Shown here: positions 8,899 through 17,641 of the stretch, one piece after another
Layout: every line of letters begins with the position of its first letter
Numbering within the stretch: the stretch's first letter is position 1
DNA from: a virus
Virus record (IMG/VR): IMGVR_UViG_3300036770_004807
Span: 1 to 48,362 of that record
Reading direction: 5' to 3' (one strand)
DNA length: 48,362 nucleotides
Notes under the pieces: model-generated
The model's database searches: none
Seen by the model: the letters and a program-made list of their open reading frames with translations, nothing else
What the model was told of the DNA's origin: nothing
Position numbers and translations under genes: made by a program

Positions 8899-11800
8899 TG
8901 TATTCGGAGACAACTCAGGTAATATCTTTGTTGAAGCGGATTACAATAACATCATATTAGTAGACCCCAACAAAACTTCACGAGTAGGACCTAACGGAAA
9001 AGTTCTTATCGAGGAAAGGAACGTTGACCATGAAAACTTGGTGATGTACGCTAACTTGGAAGCACAGGTCCTTCCAAGAACAAAACTTGCCATCGGAGGT
9101 AGTCCTCAGGACAATCTCCGTACAATATCAATTGCGGCAATCAATTTTCTTAAACCTAACGACGACGAATTTTTAAACACTGGATACTACGATGATTTAA
9201 CAGGACAAAATTCTAATCAGGGTAAAGCCAGACTTCAAAGATTTGAGACGGTTGTCAGTAATGACCAAAATGGTCAAAAGTTTTACAAACAATTTACAGC
9301 CACCGACACAAGAGGAAGAGTTATCGACCCAGGTCTTTTGGGTATTACCAGTATCCAAATCAGAACAACAATGTCGTTCATCCCTGAAGTCACAATCGAG
9401 TTGGAAGATGTGCAGGGTAAAGCGTTGTTTGAATCAGGAGACCAGTCACCATATGCCGCGTTTTTTAATTTACCCTATCCCCCCTTTTATCTAACCCTCA
9501 AAGGGTGGTACGGTCAGGCGATTAGGTATCAATTAAACCTTCAAAAGTTTGACGCGAGATTCAACACCTTCAGTGGTAACTACCAAATCACCTGTCAGTT
9601 TTATGGGTACAAGTACAATATCCTCAATGAGATATCATTGGGTCACTTACTCGCTACTCCCCACATGTACAGTAAAACCTTTAATATCACAAGAAGTGAT
9701 GTTGGTTTACAGAATGAGAGTATTTTAAGTCAAACATCTGCAGAGGGAAACCTTACAGGTGATTCCACAATTTCGAGTACGGATACAAGTATTGAAGCCA
9801 TTTCAGAGAAGGGATATCAGAAAATCAAAGAAATGTACGGAGAGTACAAGGCAAAAGGTTTAATACCCTTGGACTTTCCTGAACTCACCGTGGCTGAGAT
9901 GGCGTACAAGTTACAACACCTTGAGCAGGATATTCTTAACGATTTCAAGGGGAAAGCAGATTTACAGCCATTGACTGATGCTACCACTTACGCCAAATAC
10001 CTTGACCAATACTTCAAGAAATTAAGGGGGGATAGAAATTCGTGGTTTACGAAATATATTAATCCCAATCCGTTTGTTTTAAAAGATGAAACTATTGTTT
10101 TTGGGTTCAAAACAGAATTGGACCCTCAACAAAGAGAACAGGCGTTGACAGAGCTGAAGGCCGAGGTTGATTCTTTCAATATAAGACTCAATGAAAACCA
10201 AACTTTTGGCGAGAACAGGGGGGTGAAGAATCTTAAGATTGATAATTCAATCACTCAAAAAACCTTCATTGCTCAGATTGACCCGAGTCAGATTGATGTT
10301 CTAAGAACTCTTAGACAACAGACTGGTATTGTCAATCCGACTTCGGGTCAGACATCTGATTTTTTCACTCAGTTGATTAAGAATCAGTTTCAAATAACTG
10401 TGGAGATGACTCCACAGGGAATCAAGGAGGTCAAGAAACCATTTTTTATATTCGAGGGTGTTGGACGTTTTGATACGTTAATAAGAACCATGCAAGCTGA
10501 CTTGGATAAGAAAGTATCCAATTTGGAAACTGAAATCAGTACCAAACTTGCCGAGACTATTGCCTCGACGAGTGGGTTGGGGTTTGTTCCAACGGTGAGA
10601 AATGTTATGGCGGTTATCTTTGCTTCCACCGAAGCGTTCATAAGACTTATGGACGAGGTTCACAGAAACGCGTGGGACGTAAGAACTGACCCCGTAAGAA
10701 GAAGTGTTGTCTTTAATAACTCAACCACGGTTCCCAACTCCGATAACGTAAGGAATACTCAATATGCCGCTAACGCATCGGACGCAGCTCGAAGTTCTGA
10801 AGAACCCGTATACCCTTGGCCACAAGTGTTTGTTGAAAATACAATTGCTGCAAACAATCCTAATGGGTCTGACTTTAACCCGCAGAAGAACCGTTATGAG
10901 TTGGCTTACCCGGGTGACCCCTCGATTGTTAATCTTACAAAAGGGTATCTCTACGACAAATGGCCTGAGGTTGAGTTTGTGGAAGAATACCTTAGGGGTT
11001 CGGCACAAAAACTTCAACCAACACGGGTTCAACCCCCACAAGAAAATAGTGGGCAGGTTACTTCGGTTTTGAATATCAATGCCATTGAATTTCCTTATGT
11101 CAATTTTGCGTACTTGAACAAGGAAGAAGTGAGATTTTTCTTTGAGATTTATGAACGTAGTCTTATCTACCCAAGATACACAGGTCTTAACCGAGTGATA
11201 GGAACTGCTTTGGAAACAGGTTTGACAGAACTCGTTTCAAATGTTGAGTCAAGTAACATTGTCACAAGTTTAGGAATAAGTTCCCCTTACATAATTCTTA
11301 AATTAAAGAATTTCCCACTCACAGCAAATAACTACATTCAATTCCTGTCTACCATTTCAAACGACGGAACAGGAAGAGATTGGAATAACTTTGTAAGAGA
11401 CATTTATGTTACAAATTATCTAAGAGATGAGATTGCCAATAGTTCATCAATTCTTTCAATAGAAAGTCTTTCGAGTTCAGTACAAACTCAAAACTTCTCA
11501 CTTCCTCAGATTGACTATTTGAGTCAACTCTTGGCATCGACCAACACCAATATCCCAACAATTACGGACACATTCCCCTTCCGTGATGAGTTGTGGAATG
11601 CCACATATTTGAACAATTACATTTTCAGTGGAGACTACAATAGAGTATTCAACACCACAAGAACCTACAAGGTATATCCACCGAAAAATTTGATTACTAA
11701 TTTCACTGACCTGTTGGACAAGACCTCAGTCAGACCTGTTACGACGTTCTCTTATTTGGAAGTTGAAACTCCTGATGTAACAAATGGAATTACAGATTTC

Positions 11801-14800
11801 TTCTTGGGAAGAACTGCTTCGGAGTTATTACCCACGGAAGGTTTTGTACAGGGGGGAACACCTGGTGTTTTAAATAGTACCACTTCGATGCTCAACACCC
11901 CTTACTTTATAAATGCCATTCAATACGGGGTACAGAATCAAAAAAATTCTGTATCCGCACCCTACAAACAATCGGCATATCTTTTCTTGAACTCCCTTCC
12001 ACTGGCAACTTTGAAGGAGAAGTACAAGACGTTAGATGCTGCCAATCCTTTGGACTACATCTTCGCCAGTATGAAGAAGTTCGGTGCGGTTCATCGTCTA
12101 CCATATGTGTGGATTTTAAAATACGGTTCCATTTGGCACAGATACAAAGAGTTTGTTCAAACAGGTCAAGATATCTTGTCACCAGTATGGACGGACTTTG
12201 ATTACATCAACAACTACGACCCAGTCAGTGGTTCGACAGGAACGAGTTATACCTTGAACGGAGTGGGTACCATTACCCTTCAGGAACAAGACTTTGATGG
12301 GACAACTCTGTATGATGAATTACAAGTTGGGTTCTACCCAAAGACAATCAACGACTTTAATTACTTCCTCAACGGAATAGACCTTTGGACTAACTACACT
12401 GATAGTGAGATTAACCAATCTATCGCACAAGGATTCAAAGTTCAGAACCTATCCGAGTCAAATATATTTGTCTCAACGGTAGACACTACAGGACTTAACA
12501 GGATTGTCAATCTAAACACTTACAGTTCAATTATCCCTGATACGGTTGAATCTTCAGACCCAAATCAGTTGGTTTGTAACACCCCCCCTCAAACACCACA
12601 AACCAATTACTATGTGCTCCCCTCCTTTGGTACCAACCAAAACCAAGTAAGAGAGGCGTTGTTCAATAATGCTGGTGTGTTAACTGGAGACCTCAACAAC
12701 AACCCAGCAATCTTTAACGGGTCGGTACGAACCTTTTGGAAGATGCCAAACTACGGTTACTTGGATATTACAAACATCCAAAGACCTGATTACGATGCTT
12801 ACATGAACCTTATTCCTTTATTGGGTGATGTTCCACCATTTAGGTTGATTGAGACCACAACATCTCAGTTACCTGGTGCTAATTACTCCAAAATAGATGA
12901 CTTACTTGGAACATTTGAGAAACAAGTATTGGATATGTTTGAGAGAGAATTCCTTAAGTTTTCTCAATCGGTTCTTAACATTGACACCCAAGTAGGTGAT
13001 GGAGATTTCATCATCGACGATTCACAAGCAACAACAAGAGGTGTTTCACAAAGCGGTGGTGCAACAAATGAGTCCTACCGAAACTTCCAATCTCTCTACA
13101 GAGAACTTATGAGTGTCCCTCTTCCTGTAACGTTTGCTTCACAAGAGGACCTGTTCAAGAAAATCATCGATGACCAGTTTACCAAGTCGATAAGTCAAAT
13201 CCAAAATCTTATGGAGTTTGACGTGGCCTTTAGAATGGGTAACCCCACGCAATACAAAAGAAGAGAGACGGATTCATATCTGAGTTATATCTTAGGGACG
13301 GGTAATGTAATTGACCCTATTCCTTTTGAACCCTATGTTGCGGGGTCTCTTCCTACTAATGGTGGGACAACAACACTCCTACAATCACAGATTGACAATC
13401 CTGCTGCGTGGCAAGCACTAAGACTGAATGTAGGTTTTTCACAAATTCCTGAGTTACAATACTCAAATGGGGGGTCGTATATCACTGACTTCTTCGTGGA
13501 CAGTAATATTGCGTTCACTCAAGCTAACGTAGAGTTTTTGGCTCCGATTATTAAAATGTACGCAACTCAAAAACTCGATGACCCAACGACCACGGATATT
13601 TCATTCGCGACGTCGCTTCAAAGTTACATTGCGGTAAATGTTGATTTCCAAAACACTTCTTTGGATAACACATTGACTTTGATAAGGAAACAACTTCCTG
13701 ATATTACAGAACTTCCCGAGAGAACAATTCAAAGTAATTTTGATGCGAAACAAAGTAAGGTTGAACTCTACGAAGTTTTCAAAGCGTTGAATGATAAATG
13801 GATTGCGGGTTCAGACTACACCAACCAAACTTTGTTTGAGGATATTCTTTTCCTCGATAGGGCATCAAGAAATATTGGAGATAAAATTATTTTAGATATC
13901 TTCAATCTTCAGAAGTTAGTTAATGCGGACAACCTTAACTATAATATGAGTGTTTTCGTATTCATTAGTGGAATATTGACTGAAAACCATTTCTCTGTTA
14001 TGCCCATGCCGGCTTACGTGAATTTCTACAATGTTCAAGAAGTTTCGGCTACCGCACAACCAAACTTGGAACCAGGTCGGGATTTTGCCAATAGTATGTG
14101 GGGTACGTACTTGAATGTGGATTATAGAAATTCGGGACCAAAGTTGGTTTGTTTCTATTCTGAAAGACCATCCACCTATGTTGATTTACAGGGTCAGACG
14201 AAAAACTATATGTTTAGAAGTGATGCATTTGACTTAAGGGAAGCACAATTAAATCCTTTGATTGAAGACCAAACCAATAAGAATGACTGGTCTTTGTCCA
14301 ACCGAGTTGTTGGATTTAACGTGGATATTGGAACAAGAAACCAAAACGTGTTCTATTCGTTTAGTGTTAGTCAAAACGGAGGTAAAGCCACGTCCGAATC
14401 GATTCAACAGATTAACTTGATGTCGGCAAGCGCTGCGGGTAGAAGTACCTCAACACAAAACGTATCCCTCTACAACATCTACAAAAACATGAGTTATGAG
14501 TGTGAAGTAGTTTCTTTCGGAAATGCTTTGATTCAACCAACAATGTATTTTAATTTAAGACACGTTCCATTGTTTAATGGTTCTTATATGATTACCGACG
14601 TACAACATACGATTGCTCCTGGTACCTTCCAAACTAAATTTAACGGGATAAGACAAAGCGTATTCACACTACCTGTACTTGATGGGTACCTACAAAGTAT
14701 TAACAAAAACTTGGTAACTAAACTTCTCAAGAGTGTCAAGCAACAAAGAGATGTGTCCCGAGGTACCACAACGACTACCACACAGGGTAACAATGCCAAT

Positions 14801-15460
14801 ATATCTACTGATACAAGAACAAGTGGTGACACACAAAATTCTTGTATGTCCAAAGTGTTGGAGGAACCATACCTCAATACACTTGGATACGAGTCAATTG
14901 CGGGTGTTAACACTTCAATCAACTCGGCAGGATTCTTGTCCCTAATTAATCAATCAACCACAGATGAAGACATTAAGTTTGTGATATTTGTATTGTCTTA
15001 TGCGTCTACAGGAGTTGATAAGAAATTCCAATCTTCAAACAACAACTATGGTAAGATTACCTTGAACTACGATTATGGTGCAACCGCGGACCAGTATTTC
15101 CAAAGAACCTACACTTGTAGAAGAATGAAAGTTGAAAACACCACTGAGGTGTCTATGCCATTCGCGGTTTTTGATTCTGCTTTGAATTATATCAATTTTG
15201 TTAGGGATAGGGTTACGAATAGTTTGGGAGAAATACGTCAAAAAAGTATTGAGACTTATTTCTTACAAAACTGGCCCTACCCAAGAGGGACATCTCAAAC
15301 TACAAATGCAACACTGACTTTGAATTTGACACAAGCGGTAACGCTGGCAAAACAACTTGGGTTGAATACCACAATTCAAATTTTCACACCAGTGGTCACT
15401 CCTGTACCAGCACAGAATAATATTAACACAATCAATACGGTAACCCCCACATGTACATAA
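8888..15460 (+). CDS. Giant baseplate hub-like protein (2190 aa)
   Basis: Residues about 164-250 (VTIELEDVQGKALFESGD, then PFYLTLKGWYG and a YQITCQFYGYKYN strand) resemble the domain by which hub proteins of the T4 gp27/VgrG type describe a beta-barrel ring. Residues about 1869-1926 (MYFNLRHVPLFNGSYMIT, then DVQHTIAPGTFQTKFNG) resemble the closing barrel of hub and XkdQ-type proteins. The roughly 1600 residues between are unrecognised. After a Thr/Ser-rich linker (1955-1985) comes a C-terminal domain (about 1993-2134) containing SNNNYGKITL and MPFAVFDSALNYINFV, a layout faintly like glucosaminidase-type murein hydrolases; I could not place catalytic residues. T4 gp27 is 391 aa, so this is more than five times larger. 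Neighbours (LysM protein upstream) support a hub role. Confidence 0.5.
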   Translation: MAGSVFGDNSGNIFVEADYNNIILVDPNKTSRVGPNGKVLIEERNVDHENLVMYANLEAQVLPRTKLAIGGSPQDNLRTISIAAINFLKPNDDEFLNTGYYDDLTGQNSNQGKARLQRFETVVSNDQNGQKFYKQFTATDTRGRVIDPGLLGITSIQIRTTMSFIPEVTIELEDVQGKALFESGDQSPYAAFFNLPYPPFYLTLKGWYGQAIRYQLNLQKFDARFNTFSGNYQITCQFYGYKYNILNEISLGHLLATPHMYSKTFNITRSDVGLQNESILSQTSAEGNLTGDSTISSTDTSIEAISEKGYQKIKEMYGEYKAKGLIPLDFPELTVAEMAYKLQHLEQDILNDFKGKADLQPLTDATTYAKYLDQYFKKLRGDRNSWFTKYINPNPFVLKDETIVFGFKTELDPQQREQALTELKAEVDSFNIRLNENQTFGENRGVKNLKIDNSITQKTFIAQIDPSQIDVLRTLRQQTGIVNPTSGQTSDFFTQLIKNQFQITVEMTPQGIKEVKKPFFIFEGVGRFDTLIRTMQADLDKKVSNLETEISTKLAETIASTSGLGFVPTVRNVMAVIFASTEAFIRLMDEVHRNAWDVRTDPVRRSVVFNNSTTVPNSDNVRNTQYAANASDAARSSEEPVYPWPQVFVENTIAANNPNGSDFNPQKNRYELAYPGDPSIVNLTKGYLYDKWPEVEFVEEYLRGSAQKLQPTRVQPPQENSGQVTSVLNINAIEFPYVNFAYLNKEEVRFFFEIYERSLIYPRYTGLNRVIGTALETGLTELVSNVESSNIVTSLGISSPYIILKLKNFPLTANNYIQFLSTISNDGTGRDWNNFVRDIYVTNYLRDEIANSSSILSIESLSSSVQTQNFSLPQIDYLSQLLASTNTNIPTITDTFPFRDELWNATYLNNYIFSGDYNRVFNTTRTYKVYPPKNLITNFTDLLDKTSVRPVTTFSYLEVETPDVTNGITDFFLGRTASELLPTEGFVQGGTPGVLNSTTSMLNTPYFINAIQYGVQNQKNSVSAPYKQSAYLFLNSLPLATLKEKYKTLDAANPLDYIFASMKKFGAVHRLPYVWILKYGSIWHRYKEFVQTGQDILSPVWTDFDYINNYDPVSGSTGTSYTLNGVGTITLQEQDFDGTTLYDELQVGFYPKTINDFNYFLNGIDLWTNYTDSEINQSIAQGFKVQNLSESNIFVSTVDTTGLNRIVNLNTYSSIIPDTVESSDPNQLVCNTPPQTPQTNYYVLPSFGTNQNQVREALFNNAGVLTGDLNNNPAIFNGSVRTFWKMPNYGYLDITNIQRPDYDAYMNLIPLLGDVPPFRLIETTTSQLPGANYSKIDDLLGTFEKQVLDMFEREFLKFSQSVLNIDTQVGDGDFIIDDSQATTRGVSQSGGATNESYRNFQSLYRELMSVPLPVTFASQEDLFKKIIDDQFTKSISQIQNLMEFDVAFRMGNPTQYKRRETDSYLSYILGTGNVIDPIPFEPYVAGSLPTNGGTTTLLQSQIDNPAAWQALRLNVGFSQIPELQYSNGGSYITDFFVDSNIAFTQANVEFLAPIIKMYATQKLDDPTTTDISFATSLQSYIAVNVDFQNTSLDNTLTLIRKQLPDITELPERTIQSNFDAKQSKVELYEVFKALNDKWIAGSDYTNQTLFEDILFLDRASRNIGDKIILDIFNLQKLVNADNLNYNMSVFVFISGILTENHFSVMPMPAYVNFYNVQEVSATAQPNLEPGRDFANSMWGTYLNVDYRNSGPKLVCFYSERPSTYVDLQGQTKNYMFRSDAFDLREAQLNPLIEDQTNKNDWSLSNRVVGFNVDIGTRNQNVFYSFSVSQNGGKATSESIQQINLMSASAAGRSTSTQNVSLYNIYKNMSYECEVVSFGNALIQPTMYFNLRHVPLFNGSYMITDVQHTIAPGTFQTKFNGIRQSVFTLPVLDGYLQSINKNLVTKLLKSVKQQRDVSRGTTTTTTQGNNANISTDTRTSGDTQNSCMSKVLEEPYLNTLGYESIAGVNTSINSAGFLSLINQSTTDEDIKFVIFVLSYASTGVDKKFQSSNNNYGKITLNYDYGATADQYFQRTYTCRRMKVENTTEVSMPFAVFDSALNYINFVRDRVTNSLGEIRQKSIETYFLQNWPYPRGTSQTTNATLTLNLTQAVTLAKQLGLNTTIQIFTPVVTPVPAQNNINTINTVTPTCT

Positions 15461-15485
15461 AAAAGGATTATTTGTAACCGAGTTA

Positions 15486-15492
15486 TATTTAT
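15486..15492 (+). promoter_or_regulatory. Candidate late promoter upstream of 74-aa gene
   Basis: TATTTAT inside TTATATTTATTAAG, ending 14 nt before the ATG at 15507. The spacing is the same as at the 3522 and 27110 genes. Confidence 0.36.
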
Positions 15493-15506
15493 TAAGAAAA
15501 AGAATT

Positions 15507-15731
15507 ATGGATATCAATTCAATGTTGAACCAATATTTAGGAAAACAAACCAGAATTTCTCAAAGAGATAATGGTGATGGTACCAAGCAAGTTTGTGACT
15601 TGGATACTGGAGACTGTTACACTATTAGAGAAAGAGATGGTCTTATCGAAAGAGCCGGTCACGACGTTACATTAAACCGTAGAGTTCGTGTAGAAACACC
15701 AAACGGAATTAAACAATTATTAAACGGATAA
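15507..15731 (+). CDS. Small hypothetical protein (74 aa)
   Basis: Unrecognised. It is polar and mixed-charge, with DLDTGDCYTIRERDG in the centre and a basic, beta-like LNRRVRVETPNG near the end. It lies 5 nt before the next gene and behind a TATTTAT element, so it is probably a late gene expressed with the 213-aa protein. Compact size and lack of a membrane segment suggest a soluble virion or assembly protein, but this is context only. Confidence 0.6.
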   Translation: MDINSMLNQYLGKQTRISQRDNGDGTKQVCDLDTGDCYTIRERDGLIERAGHDVTLNRRVRVETPNGIKQLLNG

Positions 15732-15735
15732 TTCA

Positions 15736-16377
15736 ATGAGTATCGATAAAAAAATATTGAGGGAGATTCAAAGACATAATAGAATCAACGCTTATATTAC
15801 AGAACAAGCTGCGGGAAACATCGTACCAGGATTAGAACTTCCTACCGATGATGCGGCGGCAACACCACCTGCGGCAGATGCTGCAACACCTCAAGTTGGA
15901 GGTACACCTGAAAAAATAGATTTGGCCACCGACACCGAAGTAGAAAAAATTGGGGGAGAGACTGAATCAACAGAAAGTGGGACAGAAGAATTGGATGTAA
16001 CAGAGTTAGTTAGTTCACAAAAGAAAATTGAAACTAAACAAGAAGAATACTTTGATAATTTATTTAACTATCTACAAAATCTTGAATCAAAATTGTCCGA
16101 CATGGACAATTTAGTTAATAAATTGAATGATATTGAAACCAAACTTGAAAAATTCAGACCGAAGTCTGCAGAAGAAAAATTGGAATTAAGAACTTTAGAC
16201 TCAGGACCATTTAACAAGAAACTTTCAGATTTTTTTGATGACAAAAAAGACGATTGGGAGAAATCAGGAAAACACGAGTACATTTTGACAAGTGATGATG
16301 TGGAGGATGTGAGTCCGGCGGAAATTAAAAAAACTTTTATGCCATTGGACAAAGACCAACTACCATTTAAATTTTGA
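15736..16377 (+). CDS. Acidic coiled-coil protein (213 aa), function unknown
   Basis: The N-terminus is a short basic helix (KKILREIQRHNRINAYI), followed by an Ala/Pro/Thr/Glu-rich disordered region (about 28-88). Residues about 95-140 form a heptad-like coiled coil (FDNLFNYLQNLESKLSDMDN and onward), and the C-terminal domain is acidic, ending in PFKF. The architecture would suit a scaffold, chaperone or virion linker. No family is recognised. It is the last gene before a strong terminator that closes this tail segment. Confidence 0.6.
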   Translation: MSIDKKILREIQRHNRINAYITEQAAGNIVPGLELPTDDAAATPPAADAATPQVGGTPEKIDLATDTEVEKIGGETESTESGTEELDVTELVSSQKKIETKQEEYFDNLFNYLQNLESKLSDMDNLVNKLNDIETKLEKFRPKSAEEKLELRTLDSGPFNKKLSDFFDDKKDDWEKSGKHEYILTSDDVEDVSPAEIKKTFMPLDKDQLPFKF

Positions 16378-16401
16378 TTTTTTGAAAAACTTTACTATAT
16401 T

Positions 16402-16428
16402 AAAGGTTGTGGAAACACAACCTTTTTT
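16402..16428 (+). terminator. Rho-independent terminator before the DNA module
   Basis: A perfect 10-bp stem (AAAGGTTGTG with CACAACCTTT) around a GAAA tetraloop-type loop, ending in a T-run. It separates the late tail genes from the gp32-like gene. Confidence 0.88.
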
Positions 16429-16434
16429 ATTTTA

Positions 16435-16466
16435 TTTGACAATTAAACTATGATTTTTTATCTTTC
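16435..16466 (+). promoter_or_regulatory. Candidate Bacteroidota-type promoter for the gp32-like gene
   Basis: TTTG at 16435-16438 and TATCTTTC at 16459-16466, 20 nt apart, match the Bacteroidota -33 (TTTG) and -7 (TAnnTTTG) elements except for the last base. The site lies between the terminator and the ATG at 16493. This would let the host polymerase transcribe the DNA module early, before late virion promoters. A single match in A/T-rich DNA may be chance. Confidence 0.4.
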
Positions 16467-16492
16467 TAACACTAACTTAAATTAATTTTACT

Positions 16493-17347
16493 ATGAGTTC
16501 ATTAGACGCAGTACTGGCACAGTACGAAAAGGCCCAACAATCCAACGGAGGGGGTCAAGGAAAAATGTCACAAGACGAGAGAATGAAGAAATACTTCGCT
16601 CTTATTTTGGACGACAAATCGAATTCAGGAACACGACGTGTCCGAATTCTCCCAACACAGGATGGTAGTTCGCCCTTCAAAGAAGCGTGGTACCACGAAA
16701 TTCAGGTGGGTGGTAAATGGCAAAAGTTTTACGACCCAGGAAAAAATGACAACGAACGTTCACCCTTGAACGAAGTATATGAAGAATTGATGTCTACAGG
16801 ACGCGATTCAGACAAGGAATTGGCAAAACAATACAAATCACGTAAGTTCTATATCGTCAAAGTTATTGACCGTGACCACGAAGAAGATGGTGTTAAGTTT
16901 TGGCGTTTCAAGCACAACTACAAGAACGAAGGAATCCTCGATAAGATTATTCCTATCTGGCGTAACAAAGGTGATATCACTGACCCTGAAAAAGGACGTG
17001 ACCTTATCATCGAACTTACCAAGCAAAAAACCCCTAAGGGTGCTGCGTACACAACCGTTTCAACTATTATGTATGATGACCCTCAGGCAATTCACGAGGA
17101 CAAAGAAACAATGGAATCTTGGATTAATGATGAATTGACTTGGCATGACGTTTACTCTAAAAAACCTGTAGAGTACTTGGAGGCGATTGCTCGTGGTGAG
17201 GTTCCCCGTTGGGATTCTGACAAGGGTGGTTATGTATACGGTTCTGATGATGAAGCGACCGAATCATTTGGTGGTTTATCTAACAACAGTGTAAATTACA
17301 CCGACCCTCAGGCGGATTCTACACCTGATGAGGACCTTCCGTTTTAA
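16493..17347 (+). CDS. 32: Single-stranded DNA-binding protein, T4 gp32-like
   Basis: 284 residues (T4 gp32: 301). After a Gly/Gln linker the core begins YFALILDDKSNSGTRRVRIL and continues through AWYHEIQVGGKW, KFYIVKVIDRDHE, FWRFKHNYKNEGILDKI and a VPRWDSDKGG segment, as in phage gp32 proteins. The C-terminal 35 residues are acidic and disordered and end DEDLPF. Two points are unusual: there is no cysteine at all, so the zinc site of T4 gp32 is absent, and the tail ends like bacterial SSB (DDDIPF) rather than like T4 gp32. It protects ssDNA and should organise UvsX, helicase and polymerase. It has its own candidate promoter, and a hairpin follows the gene. Confidence 0.85.
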   Translation: MSSLDAVLAQYEKAQQSNGGGQGKMSQDERMKKYFALILDDKSNSGTRRVRILPTQDGSSPFKEAWYHEIQVGGKWQKFYDPGKNDNERSPLNEVYEELMSTGRDSDKELAKQYKSRKFYIVKVIDRDHEEDGVKFWRFKHNYKNEGILDKIIPIWRNKGDITDPEKGRDLIIELTKQKTPKGAAYTTVSTIMYDDPQAIHEDKETMESWINDELTWHDVYSKKPVEYLEAIARGEVPRWDSDKGGYVYGSDDEATESFGGLSNNSVNYTDPQADSTPDEDLPF

Positions 17348-17359
17348 TTTAAGTTAGTT

Positions 17360-17380
17360 GGGTGGGGACTTTCCCCACCC
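17360..17380 (+). terminator. GC-rich hairpin after the gp32-like gene (weak terminator or attenuator)
   Basis: GGGTGGGG (17360-17367) pairs with CCCCACCC (17373-17380) around a 5-nt loop; only TCTT follows, so termination is probably partial. It could keep SSB mRNA stable and lower expression of the genes behind it. Confidence 0.55.
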
Positions 17381-17398
17381 TCTTAATTCCCACATATT

Positions 17399-17641
17399 AT
17401 GACACAAGAAACAAGAAAAAAAATGATTGATAGCCTCAAGAAAAAGTACGAGGCTGAAATTTTGGAAGCCGAAGCAACTCTTATGATTTACCTTGAGAAT
17501 GCTGCTGGAATTGGAGAACATCCACAAATGTTAGAGGAAATGGATAACTGTGTTGAGAAGTTGGCAAATGCAAGTGACAAACTTCAAACCCTTACCGAAT
17601 TCTGGAAATACACTGAAAATGGCTATAAAGAAAACAACTGA
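17399..17641 (+). CDS. Small helical protein between gp32 and UvsX (80 aa)
   Basis: Unrecognised. It is almost wholly helical and charged (IDSLKKKYEAEILEAEATL, then GEHPQMLEEMDNCVEKLA), probably a short helical hairpin. It overlaps the start of the UvsX gene by 23 bp, so translation is coupled. In T4 the genes next to 32 are 59 and 33 (helicase loader and late co-activator), but this protein is shorter than either and I see no shared motif. A role in replication or recombination follows only from its position. Confidence 0.62.
   Translation: MTQETRKKMIDSLKKKYEAEILEAEATLMIYLENAAGIGEHPQMLEEMDNCVEKLANASDKLQTLTEFWKYTENGYKENN

Noticed and set aside
17550-17618. Upstream extension of the UvsX frame
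   Set aside because: The extra 23 codons lie inside the 80-aa gene and do not resemble a UvsX N-terminus; the ATG at 17619 gives a normal start.
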